In this document: one piece after another, positions 28,048 through 36,526 of the stretch | Layout of the letters: the number at the start of each line of letters is the position of its first letter | How positions within the stretch are numbered: position 1 is the first letter of the stretch | Origin: Paenibacillus vietnamensis | GTDB lineage: Bacteria; Bacillota; Bacilli; Paenibacillales; Paenibacillaceae | Direction: 5' to 3' | Assembly: GCF_020169515.1 (NCBI RefSeq) | Contig: NZ_JAHMHW010000005.1 | Coordinates: 1 to 64,000, forward strand | Length of the DNA stretch: 64,000 bases | The notes under the pieces: model-generated | The model's database searches: none | What the model saw: only the letters and a program-made list of their open reading frames with translations | What the model was told of the DNA's origin: nothing | Translations under genes and position numbers: made by a program

Positions 28048-29579
28048 GCAGGACGTATAACAATCCGATATTGCCGGGGTTTCATCCCGATCCTTCCATC
28101 GTTAGAGTCGGCGAGGATTATTATATGGTAAACTCCACGTTTCAATATTTTCCGGCTATTGTTATTTCCCATTCCAGGGATTTGGTGCATTGGGAATATA
28201 TCGGACATGCGATCGCCCGCAGCGAGCATATCCGTCTGGAGCATCTCCCGGATTCTTTCGGAATTTGGGCGCCGGACATTTCGTTCCATGAAGGAGTTTT
28301 CTATATTTTCGCAACCCTCCGTCTGGAGGGAGCCGGCAGAGCCAACATCATGATGAAGTCCGAGCGGCCGGAAGGTCCGTATTCCGCGCCTGTAGTCATT
28401 AACGACATCGGCCTCGATCCATCGCATTTTATTGACGACGATGGAACCCGCTATATGGCGTATGGCAGCAAAGGGGTTACCATTGTAAAGCTGAATGAGG
28501 AAAGCTCCGAGGCTGTAGAAGAGCCAGTCCATCTGTGGGAAGGAACGGGACGAGTCGCACCCGAAGGTCCCCACATTCTAAAGAAAGACGAGTATTATTA
28601 TGTCATTCTGGCAGAAGGCGGAACCGAATACGGGCACTGCGTAACGGCGGCCAGATCGACCTCTTTGTTCGGCCCGTACGAACCGTGCCCGTTCAATCCG
28701 GTCCATACGCAAACGGATCCGCAAGCGCCCATTCAAAGAGCGGGTCACGGGAAATTGGTGCAAACCGGGCAAGGCGACTGGTGGATCGTACATTTGGGCG
28801 GAAGACCGCTCGGAGGCGGATATTGCACCTTGGGAAGGGAAACCTTCCTGGAACCGGTTCAATGGACGGAAGAGGGATGGTTCACCGTCAATCAAGGAAG
28901 AGGGCCGGCATTAATTCAAGAGGCTCCTCCCTTGGAGCAGGTCGTTTATCGCGAACCGGCGTTGGACGAATTTGCGGAGGGCAGCCTTCCGCTGCATTGG
29001 CAGTTCGTTCGAAATCCGGACGAGGGCAATGTGTCGTTTACGGAGAGAGATTCGCATGTCCGGATATGGACGGGAGCGGGCGATCTGGACACGATTCAAG
29101 CCAAAAATGTGATCGTACGCAGAGAACAGCACCACAGCTACACCGCATCGATGAAGCTTGAATTCAAGCCGGAACGCGACGGAGAGCAGGCCGGGCTGGT
29201 ATGTTATTACGATTCCAGATGTTTTATCAAGCTGTGCTCGACGTATGACAACGGGCTCAAGCTTAAGCTGATCGAAAATAGGGCCAGACAGCTGACGAAT
29301 TTAGGCGCGATTGAGGTTACCGGTGACGGTCCGATTTATTTAAAGGCTGCCGTTAACGGAATGGAACGAACATTTTATTATAGCTATGATAATACAGGAT
29401 GGATCGAAGCGGGACGCATTCCCGACGCGCTTTTTCTAAGCGACGAGGGGACGCAGGAGAAAAAGGCTTTTACGGGTACGATGGTAGGCTTCTATGCCGG
29501 TCATGGAGGCAGCGGGCGCAGAATCGCTGCGGATATCGATTGGTTCTTATATGAACCGCAGAGCACTTTATTCACTTGA
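28044..29579 (+). CDS. GH43 glycosidase (xylosidase/arabinofuranosidase type)
   Basis: A 511-residue cytoplasmic GH43. The base D16 (FHPDPSI), modulator D125 (GLDPSHF) and acid E174 (APEGPHI) are all present, and a C-terminal beta-sandwich spans about 325-505. The frame is open to 27942, but the ATG at 28044 has AAAGGGGGAA at proper spacing and gives the standard N terminus TYNNPILPGFHPDP. It is paralogous to the protein at 26131 and probably acts on a different linkage. A perfect terminator follows. Confidence 0.93.
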   Translation: MSRTYNNPILPGFHPDPSIVRVGEDYYMVNSTFQYFPAIVISHSRDLVHWEYIGHAIARSEHIRLEHLPDSFGIWAPDISFHEGVFYIFATLRLEGAGRANIMMKSERPEGPYSAPVVINDIGLDPSHFIDDDGTRYMAYGSKGVTIVKLNEESSEAVEEPVHLWEGTGRVAPEGPHILKKDEYYYVILAEGGTEYGHCVTAARSTSLFGPYEPCPFNPVHTQTDPQAPIQRAGHGKLVQTGQGDWWIVHLGGRPLGGGYCTLGRETFLEPVQWTEEGWFTVNQGRGPALIQEAPPLEQVVYREPALDEFAEGSLPLHWQFVRNPDEGNVSFTERDSHVRIWTGAGDLDTIQAKNVIVRREQHHSYTASMKLEFKPERDGEQAGLVCYYDSRCFIKLCSTYDNGLKLKLIENRARQLTNLGAIEVTGDGPIYLKAAVNGMERTFYYSYDNTGWIEAGRIPDALFLSDEGTQEKKAFTGTMVGFYAGHGGSGRRIAADIDWFLYEPQSTLFT

Positions 29580-29611
29580 TAAACAGCTCGCTTGATGAAA
29601 AAACGTTGAAC

Positions 29612-29655
29612 AAATGGTGGTGCAGGAATATTCCTGCACCACCATTTGTTGTTTT
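29612..29655 (+). terminator. Rho-independent terminator
   Basis: A perfect 36-base hairpin starts AAATGGTGGTGCAGGAA and is followed by GTTGTTTTG. A close relative of this stem lies at 47232. Confidence 0.9.
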
Positions 29656-29660
29656 GAAGC

Positions 29661-29855
29661 AACGGACATAAACGCCGCTTAGAACGACGAAGCAGCAAGT
29701 GTCGGCGGCTAACGGACAGGAGAGTTGTTTAGGTCGGGTGCAAGGTGTGCTTCCTTTAAAAGCATGGCTGTAAGGCGCTGAGATGACCGTTATTATGTTG
29801 AAATCGCAGAATTTGCTCTCTAATTGTCTTTTTTGTCCTTTAAAAAGATGCCGTT
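29661..29855. repeat. dispersed intergenic repeat, family 1 copy B
   Basis: Partner of the repeat at 21718-21915, with the same order of conserved blocks. It lies between a terminator and the decayed AraC gene. Confidence 0.8.
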
Positions 29856-29858
29856 CGC

Positions 29859-30125
29859 TTACTCGATAACCTTTTGGAACAGCCCCCGCTGGCGCTTGCG
29901 GTACTGGAGCGGGGAGCAGCCGTTTGCCGCTTTGAACAGCTTGTAGAAATTCGCAACCGGCTCTATTCCGATCTGCGCGGCAACCTCGATCATCTTGAGG
30001 ACCGTGGCCGCAGAAGCCGCTGGGCTTCCCGAATACGCACCAGCTGCACATACTCCGGGAAGCCAAATCCGGTACACTGCTTGAACTTTCGGCTAAGGTA
30101 ATAAGGGCTGACGAAAAAACGGCCC
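29859..30125 (-). pseudogene. decayed AraC-family regulator, C-terminal DNA-binding part only
   Basis: On the minus strand, the first helix-turn-helix (VSPYYLSRKFKQCTG, then FPEYVQLVRIREAQ) is in one frame. The second (VAAQIGIEPVANFYKLFK, then GCSPLQYRKR) is in another, with a one-base shift near 30000-30020. No sensor domain or start is found upstream. This is a dead remnant of a regulator. The next 265 bp to 30390 hold no gene I can support. Confidence 0.75.
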
Positions 30126-30390
30126 GCCAATCTTGAAGCCGCCGCGTTTCCTTATCCCGGAGTAGGCATGTATGGGATGATTAAAGCATTTGAAGTTTGG
30201 GGCGAGCAAATCGTCAGCGAAATTGCCGCCAAGCATCTCGACAAGGACGAAACGGTGCTTCATGCGTCCGGCGGAACGGATTGCCAGTCGGTGAAATCCG
30301 CCCGGCGCGAGGTTTTTTTGGCAGGTACTGCATATAAATTAGTGATGGATAACCGGAACGTTCGGATCGAGCGTAAAAGGACGTGGAGCT

Positions 30391-32019
30391 ATGAGGATTT
30401 ACGTCGCGAAGGACGGCGATACCCTTAGCCGGATTGCGGAACAGTTCAATATTACTATAGAGTCCCTGCTTTCTCTCAATGCGCAAATTGGAAGTCCCGG
30501 GCAGCTCCTTTCCGGAGAACCGATTTATTTGCCTACCCATACCATGTCAAGGGAATACCGGACTGCGAGTCCTTTTGGAAATCTGCAGTGTCCGGTTCCC
30601 TGGTTTCCGACTATGCCTCCGGAGGAAATGGAAAAAAACGAATACGATGTGATAATCGTCGGTACCGGGGCGGGAGGCGGTGCGGTCCTTTGGCGATTAT
30701 GCGAGCAGTGGGGAGCGAACGGCAAACGGATCGGCGTCGTGGAAGCGGGTGATTTGACAGCCCCGACGCATGCAGCCAACCTTCCGTATTTTAATGCCGA
30801 CCTTTATACATACACGGGGCAATCGCATCCTCAATTTCCGGGCACCAGGCAAGTGATCGCCTTCGGAGGAAGAACCTTATTATGGGGGTTAATCAGTCCC
30901 CGCGTCCCCGATTTCGCCCTTGCGGAATGGCCGGTTCCGGTTAACGAAATGAAAGCCTATTACAACATTGCCGAAAAGCTGATGAGCGTCACCCAAAACT
31001 TTCAAAACAATTCGTCGCTGCAAGAGATGCTGCTCGGACGGCTCCAAAATCATGGATTTCTGGAGGCGCAATATGCGCCGATCGCCGCCGACCTCACTCC
31101 GACCAAATATGGGGTCGTACATTCCAACGTCTTTTTCAGCTCGATTCAATGCTTCGCATCCGGCATTTACCGCCGGCCTTTCGATCTTGCTGTCAGGTCA
31201 CGGGCCGTTCAAGTCTATCTGGAAAACGGAAGAGCGGCGGGAGTCAGGGTCATGCAGCCGGACGGAAAATCGTACGTGATCAGATCCAAAACCATCGTTT
31301 TGTCAGCCGGCGCTTTGGAAAATCCGCGTATTTTGCTGAATTCCGGAATTGAGGGCAGGGCGATCGGGCATTATTTGACGGGCCATACTTATGTAAGAGC
31401 CAGGGGGAAAATCGAAACGAAGGATTTCCCGGATATGCTCGGGACGCTCGATATTTTAATTCCGCAAACGCAAGATCGTCCTTTTCAGATCCAGATAGAC
31501 GGGCCGTACGGCCCGGATTGGTTTGTCATGTACCAGCAGTATAAAGAAAGACCTTTCAGAGACGATTGGGAAATCACGTTATACGGCTTCGGAAAAACCC
31601 AATCGCGTTACGAAAATCGGGTTGCGATCGATCCGTTAAGGCGAGATCAGTACGGCATTCCGCTCATCCAAATCGATTTTTCTTACAGCGATCAGGATTT
31701 GGAAATTAGAAGGCAAGCGGCAAATACTTTGCAGCAGGCTGCCGCAGCGATAGGAGTACCGATCGTCGCGCAGGAAGGCGAACCGGCGATCCAGGTGGTG
31801 CCGCCCGGAGGCGACCAGCATGAGTCCGGAACCTGCCGGATGGGCCATGACCCGGATACCTCGACGACAAACCCGTATGGCCAGGTCCACGGCGTCCCGG
31901 GTCTTTATGCGGCGGACCTTAGCGTGCTGCCTACCCTGAACGCCGCCAATCCTACCTTGAGCGTCGTCGCCCTGGCCATACGTACGGCGGATTATATCGT
32001 CAGTCAAAACGGATCTTGA
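30391..32019 (+). CDS. LysM-GMC oxidoreductase fusion
   Basis: A 542-residue protein. Residues 2-48 are a LysM domain (VAKDGDTLSRIAEQFN, ending GEPIYLP). From about 80 on it is a GMC-type flavoprotein with the FAD motif DVIIVGTGAGGG (86-97), the substrate-domain histidine in HESGTCRMG (near 477), and the C-terminal signature NPTLSVVALAIRTADY. GMC enzymes oxidise alcohol groups of sugars or related compounds. There is no signal peptide, so the LysM is odd: it may bind peptidoglycan or spore structures if the protein is released or placed in the coat. A paralogue without LysM is at 45716. GTGGAGCT precedes the ATG. Confidence 0.9.
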   Translation: MRIYVAKDGDTLSRIAEQFNITIESLLSLNAQIGSPGQLLSGEPIYLPTHTMSREYRTASPFGNLQCPVPWFPTMPPEEMEKNEYDVIIVGTGAGGGAVLWRLCEQWGANGKRIGVVEAGDLTAPTHAANLPYFNADLYTYTGQSHPQFPGTRQVIAFGGRTLLWGLISPRVPDFALAEWPVPVNEMKAYYNIAEKLMSVTQNFQNNSSLQEMLLGRLQNHGFLEAQYAPIAADLTPTKYGVVHSNVFFSSIQCFASGIYRRPFDLAVRSRAVQVYLENGRAAGVRVMQPDGKSYVIRSKTIVLSAGALENPRILLNSGIEGRAIGHYLTGHTYVRARGKIETKDFPDMLGTLDILIPQTQDRPFQIQIDGPYGPDWFVMYQQYKERPFRDDWEITLYGFGKTQSRYENRVAIDPLRRDQYGIPLIQIDFSYSDQDLEIRRQAANTLQQAAAAIGVPIVAQEGEPAIQVVPPGGDQHESGTCRMGHDPDTSTTNPYGQVHGVPGLYAADLSVLPTLNAANPTLSVVALAIRTADYIVSQNGS

Positions 32020-32022
32020 AAA

Positions 32023-32164
32023 GTTACGCAGAGGCATATAGCTAGTTTTTTTCTTTTGCGCACTCTCCCCTCGGCTCAGGATAGGAACATGTCTACAGCA
32101 TGGCTTCCTGAGCTGAAGGGAGAATGGAGCAAAGAAGAAAAAAAGAAGGTGACCTATCGAAACT
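32023..32164. repeat. palindromic intergenic repeat, family 2 copy 1
   Basis: It starts GTTACGCAG. The arm CACTCTCCCCTCGGCTCAGGA (32061-32081) pairs with TCCTGAGCTGAAGGGAGAATG (32106-32126), and it ends in GAAGGTGACCTATCGA. It fills the gap between the convergent GMC and SpoVB genes. The stem may also serve as a terminator. Related copies lie at 58025 and 58250. Confidence 0.8.
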
Positions 32165-32178
32165 TTATTCTCCGCCGG

Positions 32179-33729
32179 CTACCAAGGAATAGAAAACCGG
32201 AGGCGCGGGTGCTTCCACTTTACCATGCCTGTAAGCATAAGCGCCGCGAAGTAGAGGAGCAAGGAGCCGGCTATGGAACCAATGACGCTCCAAATCATCG
32301 GCAGGCCTTGAACTGTAAGATAGTCAAAGCTCCAGTGCCCGCATATCGCCATCAGCAGCATGCAGATGCCTACTTTTACATAAGGCCGAAGGCTCCAGTA
32401 AAAACCGATCGAGCTCGAGATCGAGAAGAAGTTTAGCAGCGTCTGCATGACAATCCCGATGCCGATGCCGTACGCAACGCCAATAATACCGAATTGGCTG
32501 CCGAACACGAAGATAGAGACAGTCTTGAATACCATGGCTGTGACGTAGTTCCACAGCGTTGCTTTCGCGCGGCCGAGTCCGAGCAGAATCGCATGCAGCG
32601 GAGCGTCGAAATAATGCAGGAAAAACATCGGCGCCAATACTTTCAGCAGCAGCCCCGCTTCCGGCGCATCGTATACGAGCGTCGTGAGCGGGGTTGCCCA
32701 TTCGAACAGGATCACGGTCGCAGGCGCTCCGATCAGAAGGCCCAAGCCAAGCGCCTGATCCATTCTTTCATGCATAAGCAGATTGTTTTTGTTCGCCGCC
32801 GCCTCGCCGATTGCAGGAATAAGAGCGGTGGACAACGATTGCGTAATAAAGCTTGGCATAAAAAGCAAAGGAAACGTATAACCCGCCAGCATGCCGAATT
32901 GCTTCGTGGCCAGCGCCGTGCCGACGCCGGCCAGCGCCAGGCTTGTTGTGATGAGCAACGGCTGGAACGTGCTGTAGACCGATTGAATGATGCCGTGACC
33001 GGTAGTCGGCAGGCCGATCTGCAGCAGCTCGGCGAGCGTGCTTTTTCCTTCCTTCAGATGGCTCGCCCAGGTTTCGCCGGGACTTTTCGATTCACCGTAC
33101 AGCTTGTAGCTTATCATCAGGAATAAGAGGCTGATCGCTTCGCTGACGACAGAGGCGGCCATGGCGCCTGCAGCCGCATACGCGACGCCGTAGGGCAGCA
33201 GCAGGTGTACCAGCGCCAGTACGCAGGCGATCTGTACCGTATGCTCAAGAACATCGGAAGCGGCGATCGTCTTCATCTGCTGCATGCCGCGAAAGTACCC
33301 CTTGAGCACGGCGGAGACCGCGACGATCGGCGCGATCGGCGTGATGGCCAGCATCGCATAATAGGCGCGCTGATCGCTGAGCAGGATCGATGCGATCCAC
33401 TCGGATCCAAGCAGCGAAACGGTCGTAAGGGTAACGCTGAGTACGCTGGTGACGGCGAGCGAGACGTGCAGAATGCGCCTCACCTTCATCCGTTCGCCGC
33501 GGGCGCTCGCCTCCGCGACCAGCTTCGAAATCGCCACCGGCAAGCCCAGCTCGGTAATCGTAATGACAAGCGGCACGAGCGGATGCGCCATCATCAAGAG
33601 GCCGATTCCTTCCGCGCCCAGTACGCGAGCGATATACATGCCGCTTATAAAGCCGAGAATACGGTTGATGAAAGCGGCGATTGACAAGACCAGCGTACCC
33701 TTCATGAACGATTGCCCGGGTTGTGACAT
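32179..33729 (-). CDS. spoVB: SpoVB-like polysaccharide/lipid flippase
   Basis: A 516-residue membrane protein of the MOP exporter superfamily with about 14 hydrophobic helices. The N terminus MKGTLVLSIAAFINRILGFI and the motif ARVLGAEGIGLLMMAHP are typical of SpoVB, which is needed for spore cortex peptidoglycan synthesis, probably as a lipid II flippase. The frame is open further upstream, but CTGGAGGAAC on the minus strand 8 bases before 33729 fixes the start. It stands alone. The ortholog assignment is likely, but paralogues (YkvU, YtgP) exist. Confidence 0.82.
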   Translation of the reverse strand: MSQPGQSFMKGTLVLSIAAFINRILGFISGMYIARVLGAEGIGLLMMAHPLVPLVITITELGLPVAISKLVAEASARGERMKVRRILHVSLAVTSVLSVTLTTVSLLGSEWIASILLSDQRAYYAMLAITPIAPIVAVSAVLKGYFRGMQQMKTIAASDVLEHTVQIACVLALVHLLLPYGVAYAAAGAMAASVVSEAISLLFLMISYKLYGESKSPGETWASHLKEGKSTLAELLQIGLPTTGHGIIQSVYSTFQPLLITTSLALAGVGTALATKQFGMLAGYTFPLLFMPSFITQSLSTALIPAIGEAAANKNNLLMHERMDQALGLGLLIGAPATVILFEWATPLTTLVYDAPEAGLLLKVLAPMFFLHYFDAPLHAILLGLGRAKATLWNYVTAMVFKTVSIFVFGSQFGIIGVAYGIGIGIVMQTLLNFFSISSSIGFYWSLRPYVKVGICMLLMAICGHWSFDYLTVQGLPMIWSVIGSIAGSLLLYFAALMLTGMVKWKHPRLRFSIPW

Positions 33730-33905
33730 GTTTTGGTTCCTCCAGTTCCTTGAATACTTCATTGTATTCAGTTTTTGGAAAAGCATGCGAACAAGCAGGC
33801 AGCTTGAACAAATCGGGACAAGCACCACGGAAGGAAATAACTCGAATGGAAATGAGACACTTAAGGAAAAATATCCATTAGAATATTTATCCTGAGGTGA
33901 TTGCT

Positions 33906-35510
33906 GTGTGCCAAAAAGCTATTTTTTTCCTGCTGACCCTTTTTGTTCTCGCTTCCGTTTCCGGCTGCCAAGCCCGTGGGCCGGGGGAGCAAGATCTTCT
34001 GCGGATCCAATCGGCAGGTGAAGCGGGGAACAAAAAAGTCATTTTAATCGTCGTAGATTCGTTAATGGCTCAGAGCATCGACCGCGGTATCCGGCAAAAC
34101 AGGCTGCCGGCGTTTCAATTCCTGATCGGCCGCGGGCAATATTATAAAGAGATGGTCAGCTCCTTTCCTACGATGTCCGTCACCATCGACAGCTCGCTGA
34201 TTACCGGCGCTTATCCGGACGAGCACCGGGTGCCGGGATTGACCTGGTATTCGATGGATGACCGGAGACTGATCAATTACGGAACGGGACCGATGGAGGT
34301 GCTGCATCAGGGGGGAGGCCCTGTACTATCCGATGCGCTCGTTCATTTGAACCGAAGCCATCTGAACGGCAAGCTGCCTACCATTTACGACGAGCTGGCC
34401 CGGCGCGGGTTTACATCCGGATCCGTCAACGGGCTTATTTACCGGGGACAGACCAATCATACACTGTCCATACCGGGATGGATGCAGGCCGTTTCTCCGC
34501 TGCCCGATAAAATTCAGGTAATAGGACCCGATTTTCTGTCGCTCGGAGTTTTATCCAACCCGCTTGAAGGAGCGGCGCATCTCCCCGTCGGACCGTTCGG
34601 GCGGTTCGGCTTGAATAACAGCTTTGCGATTGAAACCGTCAGCTATTTGGTCCGGACGAAGGCTTTGCCGGATTTTTTATACGTGTATTTGCCTGATCTC
34701 GATCAAAAGCTGCATCGAAACGGACCGTCGGATATGGCGGGTGTCGAAAAGACGGACCGTCAGCTGCAAAACCTGCTGGAAGCGTTCGGATCTCCGGAGC
34801 AAGCGCTGAACGAAGCGGTCTTTCTTATTATGGGGGATAGCGGAATGACGCCGATCCTGCCTGCCGCTCAGCAGCCTGAAATCGATCTGCCTGCGCTGCT
34901 TGGACCTGAAAGGGTGCTTAGCCCGGGTGAGAAGGTATCCGAGAGGACTGAGCTCGTGACGGCCGTCAACGAAACAATGGCGTATGTCTACGCCTTAAAG
35001 GAGAATCAGCCGCTCAAGAATACGGCCGAGCTCCTCTTAACCGATCCGCGTATCGATTTTGTCGCATGGAAGGAGAAGGAATGGATTCGTGTCATTCAGG
35101 CTTCGACTCTCAAGCAGCTTAAGTATAAAGCCGGAGGCGGGCTCAAAGATTCTTACAATCAAGCGTGGACAATCGAGCAGGACGGTACCGTGCTGGATCT
35201 GAAGGTGAATACAGCCGGCGGCTCGGTTGCGTACGGGGATTATCCCGACGCCTTGAGGCGGTTGTCGGGCGCCTTGCATTCGCAAAACGGAGAGTTTCTC
35301 ATCGTCACAGCGAAGCCGGGCTATGAGCTGGCGGACAAAAGCTCGCCGTCGCATAAGGGCGGCGGCGGTCACGGTGCCATGTACCGGATGGAATCGCTTG
35401 TCCCATTAATTATTTCCGAAACCGGACACAGGCCCAAGTATTTGCGTATAGTCGACCTGAAAGCTTTTTTGCTGGACCTTGTGACAAAGCAAAAAGGACA
35501 AGTTCAATAG
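33906..35510 (+). CDS. lipid-anchored alkaline-phosphatase-superfamily phosphodiesterase-like protein
   Basis: A 534-residue surface lipoprotein. The signal peptide ends in SVSGC (C21). The rest matches nucleotide pyrophosphatase/phosphodiesterase folds: metal aspartate D51 (LIVVDSLM), nucleophile T89 in SSFPTMS, TGAYPDEHRVPG, and the DLDQKLH pair. Near the end, GGGGHGAMYR supplies the last histidine. The usual SDHGM motif reads GDSGM (D311-S312), so one metal-binding histidine is replaced by serine. The start at GTG 33906 suits GAGGTGA; GTG 33897 is also in frame. The stop overlaps the convergent AraC gene by 7 bp. Confidence 0.8.
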   Translation: MCQKAIFFLLTLFVLASVSGCQARGPGEQDLLRIQSAGEAGNKKVILIVVDSLMAQSIDRGIRQNRLPAFQFLIGRGQYYKEMVSSFPTMSVTIDSSLITGAYPDEHRVPGLTWYSMDDRRLINYGTGPMEVLHQGGGPVLSDALVHLNRSHLNGKLPTIYDELARRGFTSGSVNGLIYRGQTNHTLSIPGWMQAVSPLPDKIQVIGPDFLSLGVLSNPLEGAAHLPVGPFGRFGLNNSFAIETVSYLVRTKALPDFLYVYLPDLDQKLHRNGPSDMAGVEKTDRQLQNLLEAFGSPEQALNEAVFLIMGDSGMTPILPAAQQPEIDLPALLGPERVLSPGEKVSERTELVTAVNETMAYVYALKENQPLKNTAELLLTDPRIDFVAWKEKEWIRVIQASTLKQLKYKAGGGLKDSYNQAWTIEQDGTVLDLKVNTAGGSVAYGDYPDALRRLSGALHSQNGEFLIVTAKPGYELADKSSPSHKGGGGHGAMYRMESLVPLIISETGHRPKYLRIVDLKAFLLDLVTKQKGQVQ

Positions 35511-36370
35511 GACCGCTCGCGAATCGTTTTCCTGTATTGCTCGGGCGTGACGCCTTTATTTTTCTTGAACATTTGGCAAAAATAGGACGGGCCAAGCCCC
35601 CCCACCTCCGAAGCGATCTCGCGGATCGGTTTGGAGGTGCCGGCGAGCAGCGAGCAGGCTTCTCTTACCCGGCGGACCGTCAGGTACTCCGACAAAGTGA
35701 TGCCTGTTGCTTCCTTGAACAAATGCGACAGATGATACGGGGACAGGTACAGGTCGTCAGCCATCTCTTCCAGGCGGAAGGGGCGGCGGAAGTGGGTTTC
35801 CAGCCACTCCGTAATGCTTTCGACATGCTTTAACGCCCGCGGGCTTGCATGGGCGCCGGGAAGGCTGTCCGCAAACACATGCTGCTGCAGATAACGAAGC
35901 AGCTGCAGCATCAGCAGACCAAAGCTTTCCTCGCGATCCTCCGGAGGCTCTTGGCACGCCCGGCCGAGCTCCTCCAGCATTCCGGGCAGCCGGCTCTCTT
36001 CCTGGAGCGAGAATACCTGCCGCGGTAAAACGCCTTTCCAAATCCGCTCGTAAAACCGCTGCAGCCCGGGAAACGGAGCGAGATAACCGGTCAGAAAATG
36101 GGGATCGAAGGTCAAATTGGTGCGCACATAAACGGAGTCCGGCTTGGAAGGCACGTCAACGAGATGCAGCTGATAAGGCTGAATCCAGAGTAAAGTGCCG
36201 CCGGATAGCGGGTAAGCTTTGCCTTCCAGCATCACTTCGCCTTGTCCTTCGTAAATGTACAGCATTTCAATGCCCTGATGGGCGTGAAACCAGCGGGAGT
36301 GCTCCGATTTAAGTTTATGCTTGCAAAGAAAGGGGCCGAGCTCGAATTCGATCCGGTCGTATGAAGTCAT
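35504..36370 (-). CDS. AraC-family regulator of the GH88 gene
   Basis: A 288-residue regulator with an N-terminal cupin (about 1-140; HQGIEMLYIYEGQGEVMLEG) and a C-terminal double helix-turn-helix (about 185-285) that includes LSPYHLSHLFKEATG and YFCQMFKKNKGVTPEQYRK. GAGAGG lies 10 bases before the ATG. It is divergent from the unsaturated glucuronyl hydrolase gene, 156 bp apart, and almost certainly controls it. Confidence 0.92.
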   Translation of the reverse strand: MTSYDRIEFELGPFLCKHKLKSEHSRWFHAHQGIEMLYIYEGQGEVMLEGKAYPLSGGTLLWIQPYQLHLVDVPSKPDSVYVRTNLTFDPHFLTGYLAPFPGLQRFYERIWKGVLPRQVFSLQEESRLPGMLEELGRACQEPPEDREESFGLLMLQLLRYLQQHVFADSLPGAHASPRALKHVESITEWLETHFRRPFRLEEMADDLYLSPYHLSHLFKEATGITLSEYLTVRRVREACSLLAGTSKPIREIASEVGGLGPSYFCQMFKKNKGVTPEQYRKTIRERSY

Positions 36371-36482
36371 CGATCCATTTCCTCTCTCATGATGCTATGC
36401 CGCCGGGGGACGGCGGTATGCGATGCTGCCAATTCACAATTTACCTATATATTATCACAACAAACCTATGATGGATTACTCC

Positions 36483-36488
36483 TATAAT
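36483..36488 (+). promoter_or_regulatory. -10 box of the GH88 gene
   Basis: TATAAT lies 38 bp before the ATG at 36527. The -35 is poor, as expected for an activator-dependent promoter. ACCTAT occurs twice just upstream (near 36443 and 36464, about 21 bp apart) and could be the AraC site. Confidence 0.55.
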
Positions 36489-36526
36489 AGATTCAGTTAG
36501 CAAGAGAACACAATAGGAGGCCACTC

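Noticed and set aside
30168..30428. 86-codon plus-strand frame before the LysM-GMC gene
   Set aside because: It has no convincing ribosome site, overlaps the LysM start and has no family match. It may be debris of a lost gene in the decayed interval, but I cannot support it as a gene.
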